64,000 nt of DNA, taken from positions 42,355 through 106,354 of the forward strand of contig JBAOIA010000010.1 in assembly GCA_037045145.1 (NCBI GenBank), given 5' to 3'. Below are positions 33,212 through 42,565 of this stretch, piece by piece. Both the position numbers and the translations under genes were made by a program. The notes under the pieces were generated by a model. It made no database searches, had not been told where the DNA came from, and saw nothing but the letters and a program-made list of their open reading frames with translations. The DNA is from Bacteroidia bacterium (GTDB lineage Bacteria; Bacteroidota; Bacteroidia; AKYH767-A; OLB10). Positions within the stretch are counted from its first letter, which is position 1; each line of letters begins with the position of its first letter.

Positions 33212-33871
33212 TTGAAAAAGTTTAAGGCGTTAGCAGTTTTTTTAATACTTCTGATGCCTTTATTTTTTTATATACTGATGAAAGAAGGGAAACATAATTT
33301 CCGGTTTCTTGAATATTATGGACCCAAACATCTGGCAACAAACGGAGTTGACACCGTTTATCATACCATAACCGATTTCTCTCTTAAAAATACAGAAGGA
33401 AAAACTGTTTCACTCAGCCACACCGAACCCTCCTATTGGGTGTTTCAGTTTTTTAATGCCTCATGTCAGGAGCCTTGTAAAGATGTTTTTACCAATATGT
33501 ATGATGTGGCAAGAGATTTTGCAACAGCACCTAAAGTGAAATTTTTATCTATTACCACACACCCTCATAACGACAGCCTTTCGGTACTAAAGCAGGTAAT
33601 GAAAATGAACAGTATTAATCCTCCGCAATGGCAGCTATGTACAGGCGATTCATTAGAAACAGATTCTTTAATGCGCCAATCGTTTTTTTTAAAAGGTAAC
33701 AACAATGCAGCCCTTAACGCTGTATTTTTGATTGACAGCAAATTCCATCTTCGTGGTATCTACGATGGTGCTGATTTACTTGATATGAAACGTTTGAAAG
33801 ACGATATAAAAATTCTAAGTTACGAAACAAGACAAAAATCAAAGAATGATGAAGCGGATTTTAATGAATGA
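33212..33871 (+). CDS. SCO/thioredoxin-like protein lacking the copper-ligand histidine
   Basis: A 219-residue membrane-anchored protein (helix at about 5-23) with a thioredoxin-like domain in the SCO position of the oxidase operon. The Cys pair is present (ASCQEPCKD, C-x3-C), but the third copper ligand of SCO1, a His about eight residues before the conserved (I/L)(D/T) strand end, is replaced: the segment reads NNNAALNAVFLID. It may therefore act as a thiol reductant for CuA rather than a copper carrier. The start is the TTG at 33212, 11 bases after subunit IV; no upstream ATG is available. Confidence 0.75.
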   Translation: MKKFKALAVFLILLMPLFFYILMKEGKHNFRFLEYYGPKHLATNGVDTVYHTITDFSLKNTEGKTVSLSHTEPSYWVFQFFNASCQEPCKDVFTNMYDVARDFATAPKVKFLSITTHPHNDSLSVLKQVMKMNSINPPQWQLCTGDSLETDSLMRQSFFLKGNNNAALNAVFLIDSKFHLRGIYDGADLLDMKRLKDDIKILSYETRQKSKNDEADFNE

Positions 33872-34400
33872 GAAACTTACCTTCAGACTAGTAGCAATTA
33901 TTTCAGTGGTTGTTTTGGGAATGGTTATGCTGCTAAGTCAGAAAGTGCTTCCGCGTCCCGAAACGCCTCCGGCATTTACGAAGTACCTGCCCGGTTTAAA
34001 TGCTTTAGTAAACGGAACCTGTTTTGTTCTGTTGCTGATTTCCTTTTATTTTATCAAAAAAAAACGCATTGACATTCATAAAAAAATTAACCTGCTTACT
34101 TTTCTATTGAGTGCTGTTTTTATCATATCTTACTTTCTATACCATTACTTAGCGGAAGAAACCAAATATCCGGTTGACCATCCGCTGCGTGGCCTCTATC
34201 TATTCATTCTGGCATCGCATATTATTCTTGCTGCCATAGTGATGCCCTTGGTTTTACTATCGTTTTACTATGGTTTAAAAATGGATGTACGAAAACATCG
34301 TAAGCTAACAAGGTTTGCCTTTCCGATATGGCTGTATGTTACTTTAACAGGAGTGATTGTATATCTTATGATATCACCCTATTACTCGTTTAATCAATAA
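33864..34400 (+). CDS. DUF420 family membrane protein
   Basis: A 178-residue protein with five helices and conserved His residues within or next to them (DIHKKINLL, YHYLAEETKY, ASHIILAAIV, RKHRKLTRF). This is the pattern of DUF420 (YozB/CtaM-like), a family linked to cytochrome oxidase maturation. The ATG at 33864 overlaps the stop of the SCO-like gene by 8 bases; ATGs at 33846 and 33849 are alternatives. It is the last gene of the oxidase assembly cluster. Confidence 0.85.
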   Translation: MNEKLTFRLVAIISVVVLGMVMLLSQKVLPRPETPPAFTKYLPGLNALVNGTCFVLLLISFYFIKKKRIDIHKKINLLTFLLSAVFIISYFLYHYLAEETKYPVDHPLRGLYLFILASHIILAAIVMPLVLLSFYYGLKMDVRKHRKLTRFAFPIWLYVTLTGVIVYLMISPYYSFNQ

Positions 34401-34410
34401 ATCTTTTTAC

Positions 34411-36942
34411 TTATTTTTTTATCAGCTGATTGAGTGAACCAATAATTACATTCACTTGCTTAATAAGTTCCGACACTTTAACTGATAACTCAAATGAGTA
34501 TTCATTGTCTTTAGCCTTGCGTTCAACCTGATCTATTAATACCCCCACAGAATTGTTGTTGAATATTTTCAGACTGGATTTTATTTTATGGGCTGCTTTA
34601 TAAAGCTTCTTCATATCCTTGTCTTCAATAGCCTGTAACATTTCGCTTAATAATTCAGGAAATTGAATTTGAAGCATCTTTATCAATGAAGTTGTTTCTT
34701 TTTTATCACCTGCCATTAGAGCAAGGAGATTATCATAAATCTCATTAACATCATACGTTGATTCGGGTTCACCTGCATCTGTTAAATTGTCACTTTTCAA
34801 AGGTAAATGCTGTGCAATGAGATCAAAAAGTTGTTCCGGCATGTATGGCTTAGTTAAAAAGCCCGACATACCCGCAGCTTTAGCCTTCTCTTTCTCTGTA
34901 CTTGACTCATAAGCTGTCAAAGCAAGAATGGGAATTTTATTAACCGGATCATGAAGCTTACTTCGTATATGCCCGGCCAGTTGGTATCCATCCATTCCCG
35001 GCATCTGAACATCTGTAATTACCATACTGAAGTTGCCATTTTCAAGAAGTCTTATCGCCTCTTCGCCATCAGTGGCAAGTGCTACTTTATAGCCCTTTTT
35101 TAGCAACATAGTTTTGGCAAGAAACTGATTTATTTTATTGTCTTCAACCAATAAAATGCTGACATCTTCAATGGCAGTAAAAGGTTCACCTACCGTATTC
35201 TTTCTGTCGGACTTGACAGCCTTATATGGTAACTCAACAACAAAGTTGCACTTGGAACTTTCGAGTTTTACTGAAATTTTTCCTCCACAAACCATAATCA
35301 TTCCTCTGGCATTTATCAATGAAAGACCTAACCCATATCCATTTAAACCATTTTGTGAAAACTGTGGGTTGTTGAGCTCAAAAAAATTGTCGGGATGCGG
35401 AAAACTCTTTTTATTTACAATGTTGAACTTTACATTGATAAAAATTTTATTCTGTGAATGATACAATGCAAGTTCAAGTTTGTCGTTACTGGCAAATGAG
35501 CCCCCAAAGACCAAGGTGTTAAATACAACTTTTTCCAGAATTCCTTTATCAAGCAACACTTCATCACAAGCTTCAAAATCGGTGTCAGATTCAACTTTTT
35601 TACCCGGAAATTTTAATAAAAATTTATCAAGGCAATCTTTAATGGTTTCGTTTAAAATAAAAGGTTGCTCTACCGGAACAACCTGCCCGGTGTTTAACCG
35701 TGCATAGTCTAATATTTCATCAACAATGTCAGACAATTGAAATGCTGAGGTCAAAATAGTCTGTACATACTTTTTGTTCTCATCAGTAGCTACTGTTCCA
35801 GATAATAAATCGGCCATGCCGATAATTCCATTAAGCGGAGTCCTCAACTCATGACTTACGTTTGCAAGAAATGTATCTTTTAACAAAAGGGATTCTTCTG
35901 CCTTGTTTTTTTCTCTTTGTATCTCCTCCAGATCAAATTTTAGCTGAAGACTTTTTGTTCTATGATTAATGTCTTCGCTCTGTATTTCACGACAAAGTTT
36001 ATAATATATTTTATGATGTGCTAATGCTTTTTCAAAATTATTCAATGCGGCATAGGCATCAGATAAAAACAAATTCACCAGATGTAATGGCTGCTTAATG
36101 TTAAGTGAATGACAGATTTCGTCTGCTTCAAGCAAAATTTTTATAGCTTCATCATGGCGATGCATCTGATTATAAAGATTACCAAGACTTTTGAGTAAGT
36201 CAGCTTTTACACGTACATTACCTGCAAGGTTGCTGTTATCAATAGCTTGAAAAAAGTTGTCGAGCGCTTTTTCAAACTTATTCTGCTTGGTAAACAAAAT
36301 TGCCAAACTACCCAATGGCTTGATTTTTAACTCGGCACTACGAAGTTTTTCTGCAAGTTTTAAACCTGTGTCGAGATAATTGAAGGCAATATCAAGTTCG
36401 TCAGCCCAGTTATAACAATTTCCAATATAAAAATTGGTTATAGAAAGCTGTTCTTTATTATCGAGTTCTTCAAAAATTTTTAATGCTTTTTCATGATGGC
36501 GTATGGCCTCATTATACCCACCAAGTAATTTATGTGTCTCGCCAATTTGATTTAAAACCAAACCAAGTTTCTGTTTGTCCTTTGAAGACGTGTAGGCCGA
36601 TGCAATATTCAGCAAATGTTCAAGTGCACTGTCGTATATAGAAATTGCAGTGTAAATTTCCGCAGCCAGTTCATTAAACGGAATCTGATTTTTTAGACTA
36701 TCGCTGTTGATTTTTAATTCCAGACATTGGTTGATTATTTTTATAGCCATCAACTCTTCTTTTATCTTATGATAAGCCAATGCCAGCTGCAATCCACATT
36801 CCGATTTTAGTTTTTCCTCATCAGCTTCAATATAATTCATGGCTTCGCTGAGAAAAATAATAGCCTTAGCGGTATTCACCGACATGAATACATCGGCCTG
36901 CTCGCGCAAGTAGCTGATTTTTTCTGAAATTTCGCTATTCAA
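34411..36942 (-). CDS. TPR hybrid histidine kinase with degenerate ATPase, REC and HPt domains
   Basis: 843 residues, cytosolic, no membrane helix. About six TPR repeats (1-330), a coiled-coil linker, HisKA with ANVSHELRTPLNG (His near 364), an ATPase-like domain (420-575), REC (about 594-710; acidic pair in LLVEDN, Asp near 642 in ITDVQMPGMDG, Lys in LTKPY) and HPt (AHKIKSSLK, His near 786). The ATPase domain is poor: the N box reads VVFNTLVFGGSFA without the usual N-x3-K-F/Y, and no DxGxG box is visible, though GYGLGLSLI resembles the G2 box. It may be a weak kinase or a phosphorelay hub fed by another kinase. Start is TTG, 19 bases after an exact -7 box. Confidence 0.85.
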   Translation of the reverse strand: MNSEISEKISYLREQADVFMSVNTAKAIIFLSEAMNYIEADEEKLKSECGLQLALAYHKIKEELMAIKIINQCLELKINSDSLKNQIPFNELAAEIYTAISIYDSALEHLLNIASAYTSSKDKQKLGLVLNQIGETHKLLGGYNEAIRHHEKALKIFEELDNKEQLSITNFYIGNCYNWADELDIAFNYLDTGLKLAEKLRSAELKIKPLGSLAILFTKQNKFEKALDNFFQAIDNSNLAGNVRVKADLLKSLGNLYNQMHRHDEAIKILLEADEICHSLNIKQPLHLVNLFLSDAYAALNNFEKALAHHKIYYKLCREIQSEDINHRTKSLQLKFDLEEIQREKNKAEESLLLKDTFLANVSHELRTPLNGIIGMADLLSGTVATDENKKYVQTILTSAFQLSDIVDEILDYARLNTGQVVPVEQPFILNETIKDCLDKFLLKFPGKKVESDTDFEACDEVLLDKGILEKVVFNTLVFGGSFASNDKLELALYHSQNKIFINVKFNIVNKKSFPHPDNFFELNNPQFSQNGLNGYGLGLSLINARGMIMVCGGKISVKLESSKCNFVVELPYKAVKSDRKNTVGEPFTAIEDVSILLVEDNKINQFLAKTMLLKKGYKVALATDGEEAIRLLENGNFSMVITDVQMPGMDGYQLAGHIRSKLHDPVNKIPILALTAYESSTEKEKAKAAGMSGFLTKPYMPEQLFDLIAQHLPLKSDNLTDAGEPESTYDVNEIYDNLLALMAGDKKETTSLIKMLQIQFPELLSEMLQAIEDKDMKKLYKAAHKIKSSLKIFNNNSVGVLIDQVERKAKDNEYSFELSVKVSELIKQVNVIIGSLNQLIKK

Positions 36943-36961
36943 TTTTTTCTGTTTTCATGAG

Positions 36962-36969
36962 CAAAAATA
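36962..36969 (-). promoter_or_regulatory. -7 box TATTTTTG
   Basis: Exact TAnnTTTG on the minus strand, 19 bases before the TTG start of the hybrid kinase. Confidence 0.45.
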
Positions 36970-37012
36970 AACATAAACAGGCAGTTTTGCCACTATTAAG
37001 TCATAAAAGTTA

Positions 37013-39040
37013 CTATTCCACAACCACACCGTTTATCATCACCCTCATAACCTGAATGTAGCGCATACTACCGGCAGCAGGACTGTAAATCGAGTTTCTT
37101 TTATCCTTCAAGTCGTCACTAATTTTTGCTGAGGTCAATTCCTCACCTACAGCATCTTCTGTAATGGTAAGCTTCCCTGTCTTGATATAATTATTCAGTG
37201 TGCCGGCATTATATATTTTCCAGTAATTTACTACACTGCTGATTCTTCGCTTAGATAGGTTTTTATTGTAACTACTCTCTGCCAAAGGGCTTGCAGAACC
37301 TCTGACAATTATTTCAATTTTATTTCCTGAATCCAGTTGCTTCAACAATAATTCGCTAAAACGGTCAAGGTCCAGATAGCTTTTCTTCACAACAAGATTA
37401 AAGAATGCAGTAATTTCTGCATCAGCCTTATTTCGCATTGATTCATCTGTTAAAACATCAACATAGTTCTCTCTGTACTTTTTTTCATTTGTAAGATACA
37501 CATTGTAAAGGTCAACGTAATTTGATTTTGTTGATGTCAACAGTGTTTTTGGATTGGGTTGATCGTTCTCGAAATACAACTTCATCGGCAACAACGGTTC
37601 TATCTGCTTGATGATTTCCTTTGTAATAGAATCTTTGGTAATATCAGTAGCAATTGGCTCAATAATCATTAAAGTATCTTTCTTAACCTGTTTAACCGTA
37701 TCTAAATAAACACCATCATAAATATCATAACAACAGGTTCTGGCTTTTATAAAGAGTGATCCCGGGCGATTTGATGAGAGCAAAAATTTATTGTTACGAC
37801 TACTGTAATACAAATCATTATAGCTGGTGTTTATCGGAAAGTGCAGATTGACTACGTTTTGTTCAGCTGCATCCGGCTTATAGCTATAAATATCAAAACC
37901 ACCAAGTCCGAAATGGCCTTCACTTGCAAAGTATAAAGTTGAATTCAGGTTCTCATAAAACGGAGTGATATCATCATCAACAGTATTTACAGGTGTACCC
38001 AAATTAATTGGACTACTAAAAACAAAATCAGGTGTAATAGTACACTTCCAGATGTCAGCCTTACCGATACCACCGGGACGATCACTTACAAAATAAAGTA
38101 CATAACCCGACAGACCATCATTCCCAATAGCAGGCATGGTAGCAGTATATCCCTTAATGTTAATGCTGTCATTCAGCGGTTGTGGATTCGACCAATTGTC
38201 ATCTTTTAGTGTGCTGTAATATAAAGTACACATCAATTTATCTTTCTCGCGCTGACACTGTGTGTATATTAATAATTTACCGTTACCACTGACCGCAGAG
38301 TTACATGAATGCAATCCCGGCCGGTTGAGTTGTGTACTGTAATTATCAGGACGACTCCACGTATTGCGCTCATTGTTACTAATAAGTAATTTAGATATAT
38401 ACTTGTTTTTCTTCTTCGTTTTTTTGTCTTTATTTTCAAATCGCAGTGAAGAATACAACAAGGTTGTAGTATCCAAATATGATGGTGCAAAATCCGAATA
38501 AACAGAATTTATTTCACTGCCTGAATTTTGAATTGTAACCTTAGCTGTATCTTTCAACAACTGCTTTATGTTTTGACAATTATATAATTCACGTTTTGCC
38601 TTGTCTGTAAAATAGCTGTTCTCACGTCCATGCATTTGTAAATAGTTATTGTAGATTGAAGCAGCTTCTTCATAATATCCCTGACGCTGATTCATCTCTG
38701 CAAGATAAAATGCAATTAATGGAAACTGACCTTGCTTGTCTAATCCATAGGCCTTGCTATAATACTTCTGTGCATTTTCGTAGTCATTGTAAAGCCTGCA
38801 TGATTCTGCTAGTTTCCACGTAATCACTAAATCTGTATTGTTGTTTGCGTAAGAATTAAAATAGAAAGTTGATGCCGTGTAATAATCACCTTCTTTCATA
38901 GCCTTGTCACCGGCACGCTCATATGCTACGGGTGATTGTGCAGACAATTGCTGTGATGCACAGATTAAGCAAGCAAACATTACGACCCTTGCAACAACAC
39001 GCCCCCTGATGCCGAGAACAGATATTAATAAATTGGGCAT
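37013..39040 (-). CDS. TPR-PD40-OmpA outer-membrane-associated protein of a T9SS locus
   Basis: A 675-residue exported protein: signal peptide (about 12-35), TPR-like helices (35-150), a PD40/WD40-like propeller (about 180-440; blocks such as LYFVSDRPGGIGKADIW and LYFASEGHFGLGGFDIY) and a C-terminal OmpA-like domain (about 535-675; RGSASPLAESSYNKNLSKRR). This is the PorE/SprE-neighbour architecture, proposed to tether T9SS parts to peptidoglycan. The start overlaps the stop of the PorP/SprF gene by 16 bases, so the pair is coupled. Confidence 0.88.
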   Translation of the reverse strand: MPNLLISVLGIRGRVVARVVMFACLICASQQLSAQSPVAYERAGDKAMKEGDYYTASTFYFNSYANNNTDLVITWKLAESCRLYNDYENAQKYYSKAYGLDKQGQFPLIAFYLAEMNQRQGYYEEAASIYNNYLQMHGRENSYFTDKAKRELYNCQNIKQLLKDTAKVTIQNSGSEINSVYSDFAPSYLDTTTLLYSSLRFENKDKKTKKKNKYISKLLISNNERNTWSRPDNYSTQLNRPGLHSCNSAVSGNGKLLIYTQCQREKDKLMCTLYYSTLKDDNWSNPQPLNDSINIKGYTATMPAIGNDGLSGYVLYFVSDRPGGIGKADIWKCTITPDFVFSSPINLGTPVNTVDDDITPFYENLNSTLYFASEGHFGLGGFDIYSYKPDAAEQNVVNLHFPINTSYNDLYYSSRNNKFLLSSNRPGSLFIKARTCCYDIYDGVYLDTVKQVKKDTLMIIEPIATDITKDSITKEIIKQIEPLLPMKLYFENDQPNPKTLLTSTKSNYVDLYNVYLTNEKKYRENYVDVLTDESMRNKADAEITAFFNLVVKKSYLDLDRFSELLLKQLDSGNKIEIIVRGSASPLAESSYNKNLSKRRISSVVNYWKIYNAGTLNNYIKTGKLTITEDAVGEELTSAKISDDLKDKRNSIYSPAAGSMRYIQVMRVMINGVVVE

Positions 39041-40035
39041 GGTGGATTCTTCTTTAATGGTTTAACTTTGGTGATGATGTAGGATAATGCTACTTCGTAA
39101 GCTCCTCTGCCGTTACTTGCCTTTTTCAGATCCGAAGTATTAAAATCGTATGCAAAACCGGCATCCAAATTTCCAATACCTGCCCCAATACGAGCAATAA
39201 TGGCATCTTTATTCCGGTAAAAAAGTCCGGCAGAAAATCTGAAATTCTTTAAATTATTCTCTAAAGAATGTAGTTGAACATTTGCACCGCCATTTAATTG
39301 AGAAAATTTTCCCTGACGATAAAATAACACTTGTGGTTGCAAAGAAATTTTCTCCGAAAGAAACAGGTTTAATGCTCCTATTCCGGTGAGTCTGGTGAAT
39401 AATTTTGCTTTATCATTCAAAAATGAAATGTCCGGTTGATTCAGGTGGCTGGCACCAAAAACAATATTTAAATCAGAATTTTCGCTAAAGACATATTTAT
39501 AAGCGGCACCTGCATTAAGATTAAAATTTGAATAGCTGCTGCGTTCAGGGTTTTCACCTGTAGGTAAATTGGGATCAAAAATATCGCCATCATATTGCGA
39601 ACCGAAATAGAGTTCAGAAAAATTCAAGCCATTCTGCATCCACCCCGGTTGAATGGCTAATGTAAGCTGATGCTTTTTATTTTCATCTAAAAAAGAATTC
39701 CATGCAACAGAAACATCAACAATAGTTGTTTTATAATCTGCATCACCTGTAACGTCATTTTCAAATAACAAACCTGCACTCCACCATGACTTCTTTTCAT
39801 CAGTTTTTGCAATGTTCATGTCAACAGATGCGCCTAACGATTTATAAGGAACTGTAACAGATTTATATTGCACACGGTTAATAGCTGTCAGGCGGTAATC
39901 GCCTTTAAAGTTTCCTGTTTGTGCTGCACTTTGATGTAAGGGTGAAAAATCAAACTGCGAAAAATGTACATCCTGCCCTGCTGCATTCAAACAGAACAAA
40001 CATATTGTAATTATGCACAACAGCAGGTTTTTCAT
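39025..40035 (-). CDS. PorP/SprF family type IX secretion membrane protein
   Basis: A 336-residue outer-membrane beta-barrel. Signal peptide (about 1-20, CLFCLNAAGQ), then the PorP/SprF hallmark DVHFSQFDFSPLHQSAAQTG with many amphipathic strands (GASVDMNIAKTDEKKSWWSAG, GAAYKYVFSENSDLNIVFG). SprF-type proteins serve individual large T9SS substrates that carry type B sorting domains. The partner substrate is encoded 3 bases upstream, the OmpA protein overlaps downstream, so this is a dedicated secretion module. Confidence 0.92.
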   Translation of the reverse strand: MKNLLLCIITICLFCLNAAGQDVHFSQFDFSPLHQSAAQTGNFKGDYRLTAINRVQYKSVTVPYKSLGASVDMNIAKTDEKKSWWSAGLLFENDVTGDADYKTTIVDVSVAWNSFLDENKKHQLTLAIQPGWMQNGLNFSELYFGSQYDGDIFDPNLPTGENPERSSYSNFNLNAGAAYKYVFSENSDLNIVFGASHLNQPDISFLNDKAKLFTRLTGIGALNLFLSEKISLQPQVLFYRQGKFSQLNGGANVQLHSLENNLKNFRFSAGLFYRNKDAIIARIGAGIGNLDAGFAYDFNTSDLKKASNGRGAYEVALSYIITKVKPLKKNPPCPIY

Positions 40036-40038
40036 TTC

Positions 40039-42417
40039 TTATCTAATTACGCTAATGTTACCTTTTTTAAAGAATTTCTGATTGTCATAACAAGTAGCTT
40101 CAACGTAGTAGACAAATACCCCGGGCGTTACACGCTTGCCCTTATAAAATCCATCCCACCCTTTTCCGGGCTGCTTTGTTTCAAATACTTTCTCACCCCA
40201 TCGGTCGTAAATGCGAAACAGCAACTCTTTTATTTGACCTCCATAAACATAAATCTCGTCATTAGTTCTGTCGCCATTCGGGCTAAAAGAATTAGGAATA
40301 AAAATTTCAGGTTCTTCACACCGGTATTGAATGACTACAATTTTTGCTGTATCATTAATCTTACAACCAAAAGCATCTGTTATGCTTAGAATATACTCAA
40401 TATCAACAGGAGGTGTACTAACAGGGTTTGCAATACTATTACTGTTTAAATAAGTCGGTGGCTGCCAGTTGTAGGTATAACTTGAATTTTGAGTTGCTGA
40501 AAGGTTAACACTTTGTCCGCGATAAATTGTGTCAACTGATGGCACTACATCTAATGTTGCAGTTGAATCAGAGAACAAAACATTTACAGTAACCGGAGAA
40601 GCCGAACAACCTTTCGAGTCTGTTACAGAAACCGTGTAGTTGCCGGCACAAAGCTGATTGAGAGAACCTGAATTTGAACCATTGCTCCAGACAAAGTTAT
40701 ATGGTGGAGTTCCTCCGCCTGCCTGTGCAGTAGCCGAACCAATACATTGACCACTGCAATAATCTGGTGTTGCAGTTGCTGCTAATGTAAGTGGTGGCGG
40801 TTCAGAAATACTTAAAGAAAAATTTGAAGTACATCCTGCAGAATCAGTTACAGTACCTGAATAGGTGCCTTGGCATAAATTAACAATTGTATCTGTGGTT
40901 TGCCCCGGTGGATTGGTCCATAATATAGAGATTGGCCCATTATTGTCTGTTACTGCAACAAGGCCGGAACCGTTACATTCGCCATTGCAACGTACATTTT
41001 GAATAGTACTTGCCGCAGCAGTCATTAATTTTTGAATATTAATGGTTTTGGTAACAGTATCCTTACAACCGAGCGAACTTGTAACAATTAAAGTAACCGG
41101 ATAATTACCGGGCGAGGCATAAGTAACTTGTGGATGACTAACATTTGAAGTTGTGCCATTGCCAAAATTCCAGTTGTAAGAAAAAGAAGCTGGAGCAGAT
41201 GATAAAATAGTGTCGTTAAAAAACGCTACTGTTGAACATGCTTGAACTGTAGAGGTAAAATCGGCTTCCAGTTCTTTGGTTACCGTTACAACGCCATGAA
41301 TAGTATCGGCACAGCCCGGATTAAATAATGAATAGGCGATTAAGGTAACATTATACGTTCCTGTATCGGGATAGGTATAAACAGGATTAAATGCATTAGA
41401 AGTATCGTTGGTGAGGTTAGGTACACCAAAATCCCAATGATATGAAATAGCTCCTATGCTTCCATTATGAAATGAAACTGTATTGCTTCCACAAGAAACT
41501 ATTGGATTTAAAAATGCTGCAACCACCAAAGACGGGCAGGGCACAACGTTTAATTGATAATCTCGTCTTGTTTCACCTAAATAAACATTATTACGATATT
41601 CTTTTGCACAGACTCCAATCACAAACTGTCCTATGGTGTTTGGGGTTGCTGTAAGTATTCCGGTAATTGAATCTATACTTAGAGGCTGAATGCCCGGAGT
41701 ACCATTGAGCATGTTATTGACTGTATATGGAGGAGCAAATATTACATTATTATATGGAGGTGCAGAGAATGGCGGAATTGGTGCGGGATCCAGAGTGTCA
41801 CCACCAGCTAAAGGCGTACACAATGAATATCGTATAGTGTCCTGATTGGAATCAGTTGCAGAATGATCAAAAACAAAAGGATAATTTAGACAAACAAAAG
41901 GTGGTGGCAGATTTTTGAAACGAGGGCTACTGTTGTTAAAAAAACTACTTGCCCTTATTTCACCTACATAAGTAGCACCGGTTACATCCGGTCCAATAAT
42001 ATTATTTATGGTATTGTTGCGGCAACAGCGTTGATATGCGATATAGTAAACTCCGGGAGAAGGTGGCAGGTTAACATTAAAAATATAGGTTGCACGTCTG
42101 TAGCAAATATTTACAGGCGGAATAAAACAAGGATTATTGATGGTTGAAGGAATAAGAATTGAGTCGGGTTGAACAAAAACCTGCAATGCATTTACCAAAT
42201 TATATTCCTGATCGTAAATACCAATGTATGCCGGATTGTCAAAAGGAGGAACACCGTTGGCACAGTCACGATAAATATACATTGTGACCCGATAATTTCC
42301 ACTACCAAGGTAGCTGTAAAAAATCTCACCGCCTACAATATGTGTTGCCTTTGCACTGTCTGCAAACAGAAGTAAAAAATTGATTAATAAACAGAATTTC
42401 CAAAAGTGGCTTTTCAT
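40039..42417 (-). CDS. PKD-domain surface protein with gliding-motility type B sorting domain
   Basis: 792 residues. Signal peptide 1-24 (ending SAKA). The N-terminal domain THIVGGEIFYSYLGSG and the following cysteine-containing region are common in Bacteroidota adhesins. Two PKD domains (about 310-470; YHWDFGVP and YNWNFGNGTTS), SprB-like repeats with paired Cys (VRCNGECNGSGL, PDYCSGQCIGSAT), then a T9SS type B / gliding motility C-terminal domain: IFIPNSFSPNGDRTNDEIY and FRIYDRWGEKVF. Exported by T9SS with the SprF homologue downstream. Confidence 0.92.
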   Translation of the reverse strand: MKSHFWKFCLLINFLLLFADSAKATHIVGGEIFYSYLGSGNYRVTMYIYRDCANGVPPFDNPAYIGIYDQEYNLVNALQVFVQPDSILIPSTINNPCFIPPVNICYRRATYIFNVNLPPSPGVYYIAYQRCCRNNTINNIIGPDVTGATYVGEIRASSFFNNSSPRFKNLPPPFVCLNYPFVFDHSATDSNQDTIRYSLCTPLAGGDTLDPAPIPPFSAPPYNNVIFAPPYTVNNMLNGTPGIQPLSIDSITGILTATPNTIGQFVIGVCAKEYRNNVYLGETRRDYQLNVVPCPSLVVAAFLNPIVSCGSNTVSFHNGSIGAISYHWDFGVPNLTNDTSNAFNPVYTYPDTGTYNVTLIAYSLFNPGCADTIHGVVTVTKELEADFTSTVQACSTVAFFNDTILSSAPASFSYNWNFGNGTTSNVSHPQVTYASPGNYPVTLIVTSSLGCKDTVTKTINIQKLMTAAASTIQNVRCNGECNGSGLVAVTDNNGPISILWTNPPGQTTDTIVNLCQGTYSGTVTDSAGCTSNFSLSISEPPPLTLAATATPDYCSGQCIGSATAQAGGGTPPYNFVWSNGSNSGSLNQLCAGNYTVSVTDSKGCSASPVTVNVLFSDSTATLDVVPSVDTIYRGQSVNLSATQNSSYTYNWQPPTYLNSNSIANPVSTPPVDIEYILSITDAFGCKINDTAKIVVIQYRCEEPEIFIPNSFSPNGDRTNDEIYVYGGQIKELLFRIYDRWGEKVFETKQPGKGWDGFYKGKRVTPGVFVYYVEATCYDNQKFFKKGNISVIR

Positions 42418-42434
42418 ATATGACGGAAAGGTAA

Positions 42435-42442
42435 CAAAGATA
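42435..42442 (-). promoter_or_regulatory. -7 box TATCTTTG of the T9SS trio
   Basis: Exact TAnnTTTG on the minus strand, 17 bases before the ATG of the type B cargo gene. It should drive the three-gene operon down to 37013. Confidence 0.5.
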
Positions 42443-42565
42443 CTAAAATTGGTTTTCAGATAATGACTAACAATATTATAAAAATATTGTCTTTAAATGG
42501 CAATTTTCTATGTTTAAAAAAAACAATACTTCTCTTTTATACCAGTGAGACAAGATGGAGAACTG

